Below are positions 63,694 to 64,000 of a stretch of DNA of 64,000 bases, in pieces (position 1 is the first letter of the stretch; each line of letters opens with the position of its first letter). The notes under the pieces were generated by a model. It did not search any database, was not told the DNA's origin, and saw only the letters and a program-made list of their open reading frames with translations. The stretch covers positions 124,001 to 188,000 of the forward strand of contig NZ_RCCP01000002.1 of assembly GCF_003664125.1 (NCBI RefSeq). Direction: 5' to 3'. The position numbers and the translations under genes are program-made. The DNA comes from Planococcus citreus. GTDB lineage: Bacteria; Bacillota; Bacilli; Bacillales_A; Planococcaceae.

Positions 63694-64000
63694 TCATCCT
63701 TTCTGTTGTCGAAGCAAGAGCGACTGGAGCCCCAGCCGATAGACGTCCTTGCCGAAGCCGGCGATTTGCCCGATGGCTACCGGCGCGATATGGGAATAGT
63801 GGCGGAACTCTTCACGTGCGTGGATATTGGAAATATGTACTTCAACGACCGGCACTTGGACCGATGCGATGGCGTCGCGTATCGCGATGCTCGTATGCGT
63901 ATAGGCACCGGCGTTCAAGACGATGCCGGAAATGGCATCATCGTCCGCACCGTGGATCCAGTCGATCAGTTCCCCTTCATGATTGGACTGCCGGCAGACC
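63694..64000 (-). CDS. aroQ: AroQ, type II 3-dehydroquinate dehydratase (partial)
   Basis: The last 102 residues are visible; the gene starts beyond position 64000. [17 protein letters not shown] contains the active-site region, then [21 protein letters not shown] and [18 protein letters not shown] with the catalytic His. It dehydrates 3-dehydroquinate in the shikimate pathway. The stop overlaps the first yqhT ATG by 4 bp. Confidence 0.95.
   Translation of the reverse strand, partial: VCRQSNHEGELIDWIHGADDDAISGIVLNAGAYTHTSIAIRDAIASVQVPVVEVHISNIHAREEFRHYSHIAPVAIGQIAGFGKDVYRLGLQSLLLRQQKG

Noticed and set aside
1..64000. CRISPR arrays, tRNA or rRNA genes, prophage or complete insertion sequence
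   Set aside because: No regularly spaced direct repeats with spacers, no clover-leaf or rRNA stretches, no transposase or integrase reading frame seen.

Overview
The window looks like chromosome of a low- to mid-GC Gram-positive bacterium of the Bacillales, most likely Planococcaceae (Planococcus or a close relative). This rests on protein similarity recalled from memory, on gene order matching the Bacillus yqi/yqj/yqh region, on strong AGGAGG-type ribosome sites, and on frequent TTG starts (mutA, bkdB, bkdR, xseA, the M4 protease). Nothing was searched, so the genus is an inference.

Left third (about 1-24 kb) is accessory. It opens with a mercury-resistance unit (merR and the start of merA, with a clear MerR operator). 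A mosaic of small and hypothetical genes follows: an M50-like membrane protease, a NUDIX hydrolase, an alpha/beta hydrolase, lipoproteins, three GNAT acetyltransferases, a pair of paralogous membrane proteins, a metallo-beta-lactamase-fold protein, UppP, a secreted thermolysin-like protease, a LysR regulator with an unusual cysteine cluster, a YetF protein and an M1-family peptidase. Several genes are decaying: one has two in-frame stops, one a single TAG, one a homopolymer frameshift, and one is a 3' stump. Two short proteins (51 and 36 aa) with good ribosome sites were found by eye.

Middle (24-49 kb) is mostly conserved metabolism. It holds an AlkD-like protein, rnz and dinB, a gene-poor repeat region, then yqjE-yqjD-yqjC-like genes (peptidase, carboxyltransferase, methylmalonyl-CoA epimerase). 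Next come the 31-aa stressosome anchor Prli42, an aromatic-acid-exporter-like protein, bacilliredoxin BrxB, and mutA-mutB-meaB. The complete branched-chain keto acid operon follows (ptb-bcd-buk-lpdV-bkdAA-bkdAB-bkdB) with its regulator bkdR upstream. Together these genes can take Val/Ile/Leu to acyl-CoAs and propionyl-CoA on to succinyl-CoA. A roughly 310-bp array of hairpin repeats sits inside the bkd operon.

Right part (49-64 kb) is core: spo0A, recN, argR, a TlyA-like methyltransferase, dxs, ispA, xseB, xseA, folD, nusB, yqhY, accC, accB, efp, a YqhT-like peptidase and the end of aroQ, nearly all on the minus strand.

The most interesting signal is at bkdR and its target promoter. BkdR keeps its ATPase motifs but has lost the GAFTGA sigma-54 contact loop, and the promoter before ptb lacks a canonical -24 element. 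The promoter instead carries four TTGCAA palindromes spaced exactly 10 bp apart, a fifth TTGCAA that could serve as a -35, and a cre-like site. This suggests a former sigma-54 activator rewired to another polymerase holoenzyme. A second notable point is spo0A directly beside recN without the spoIVB gene that separates them in spore formers.
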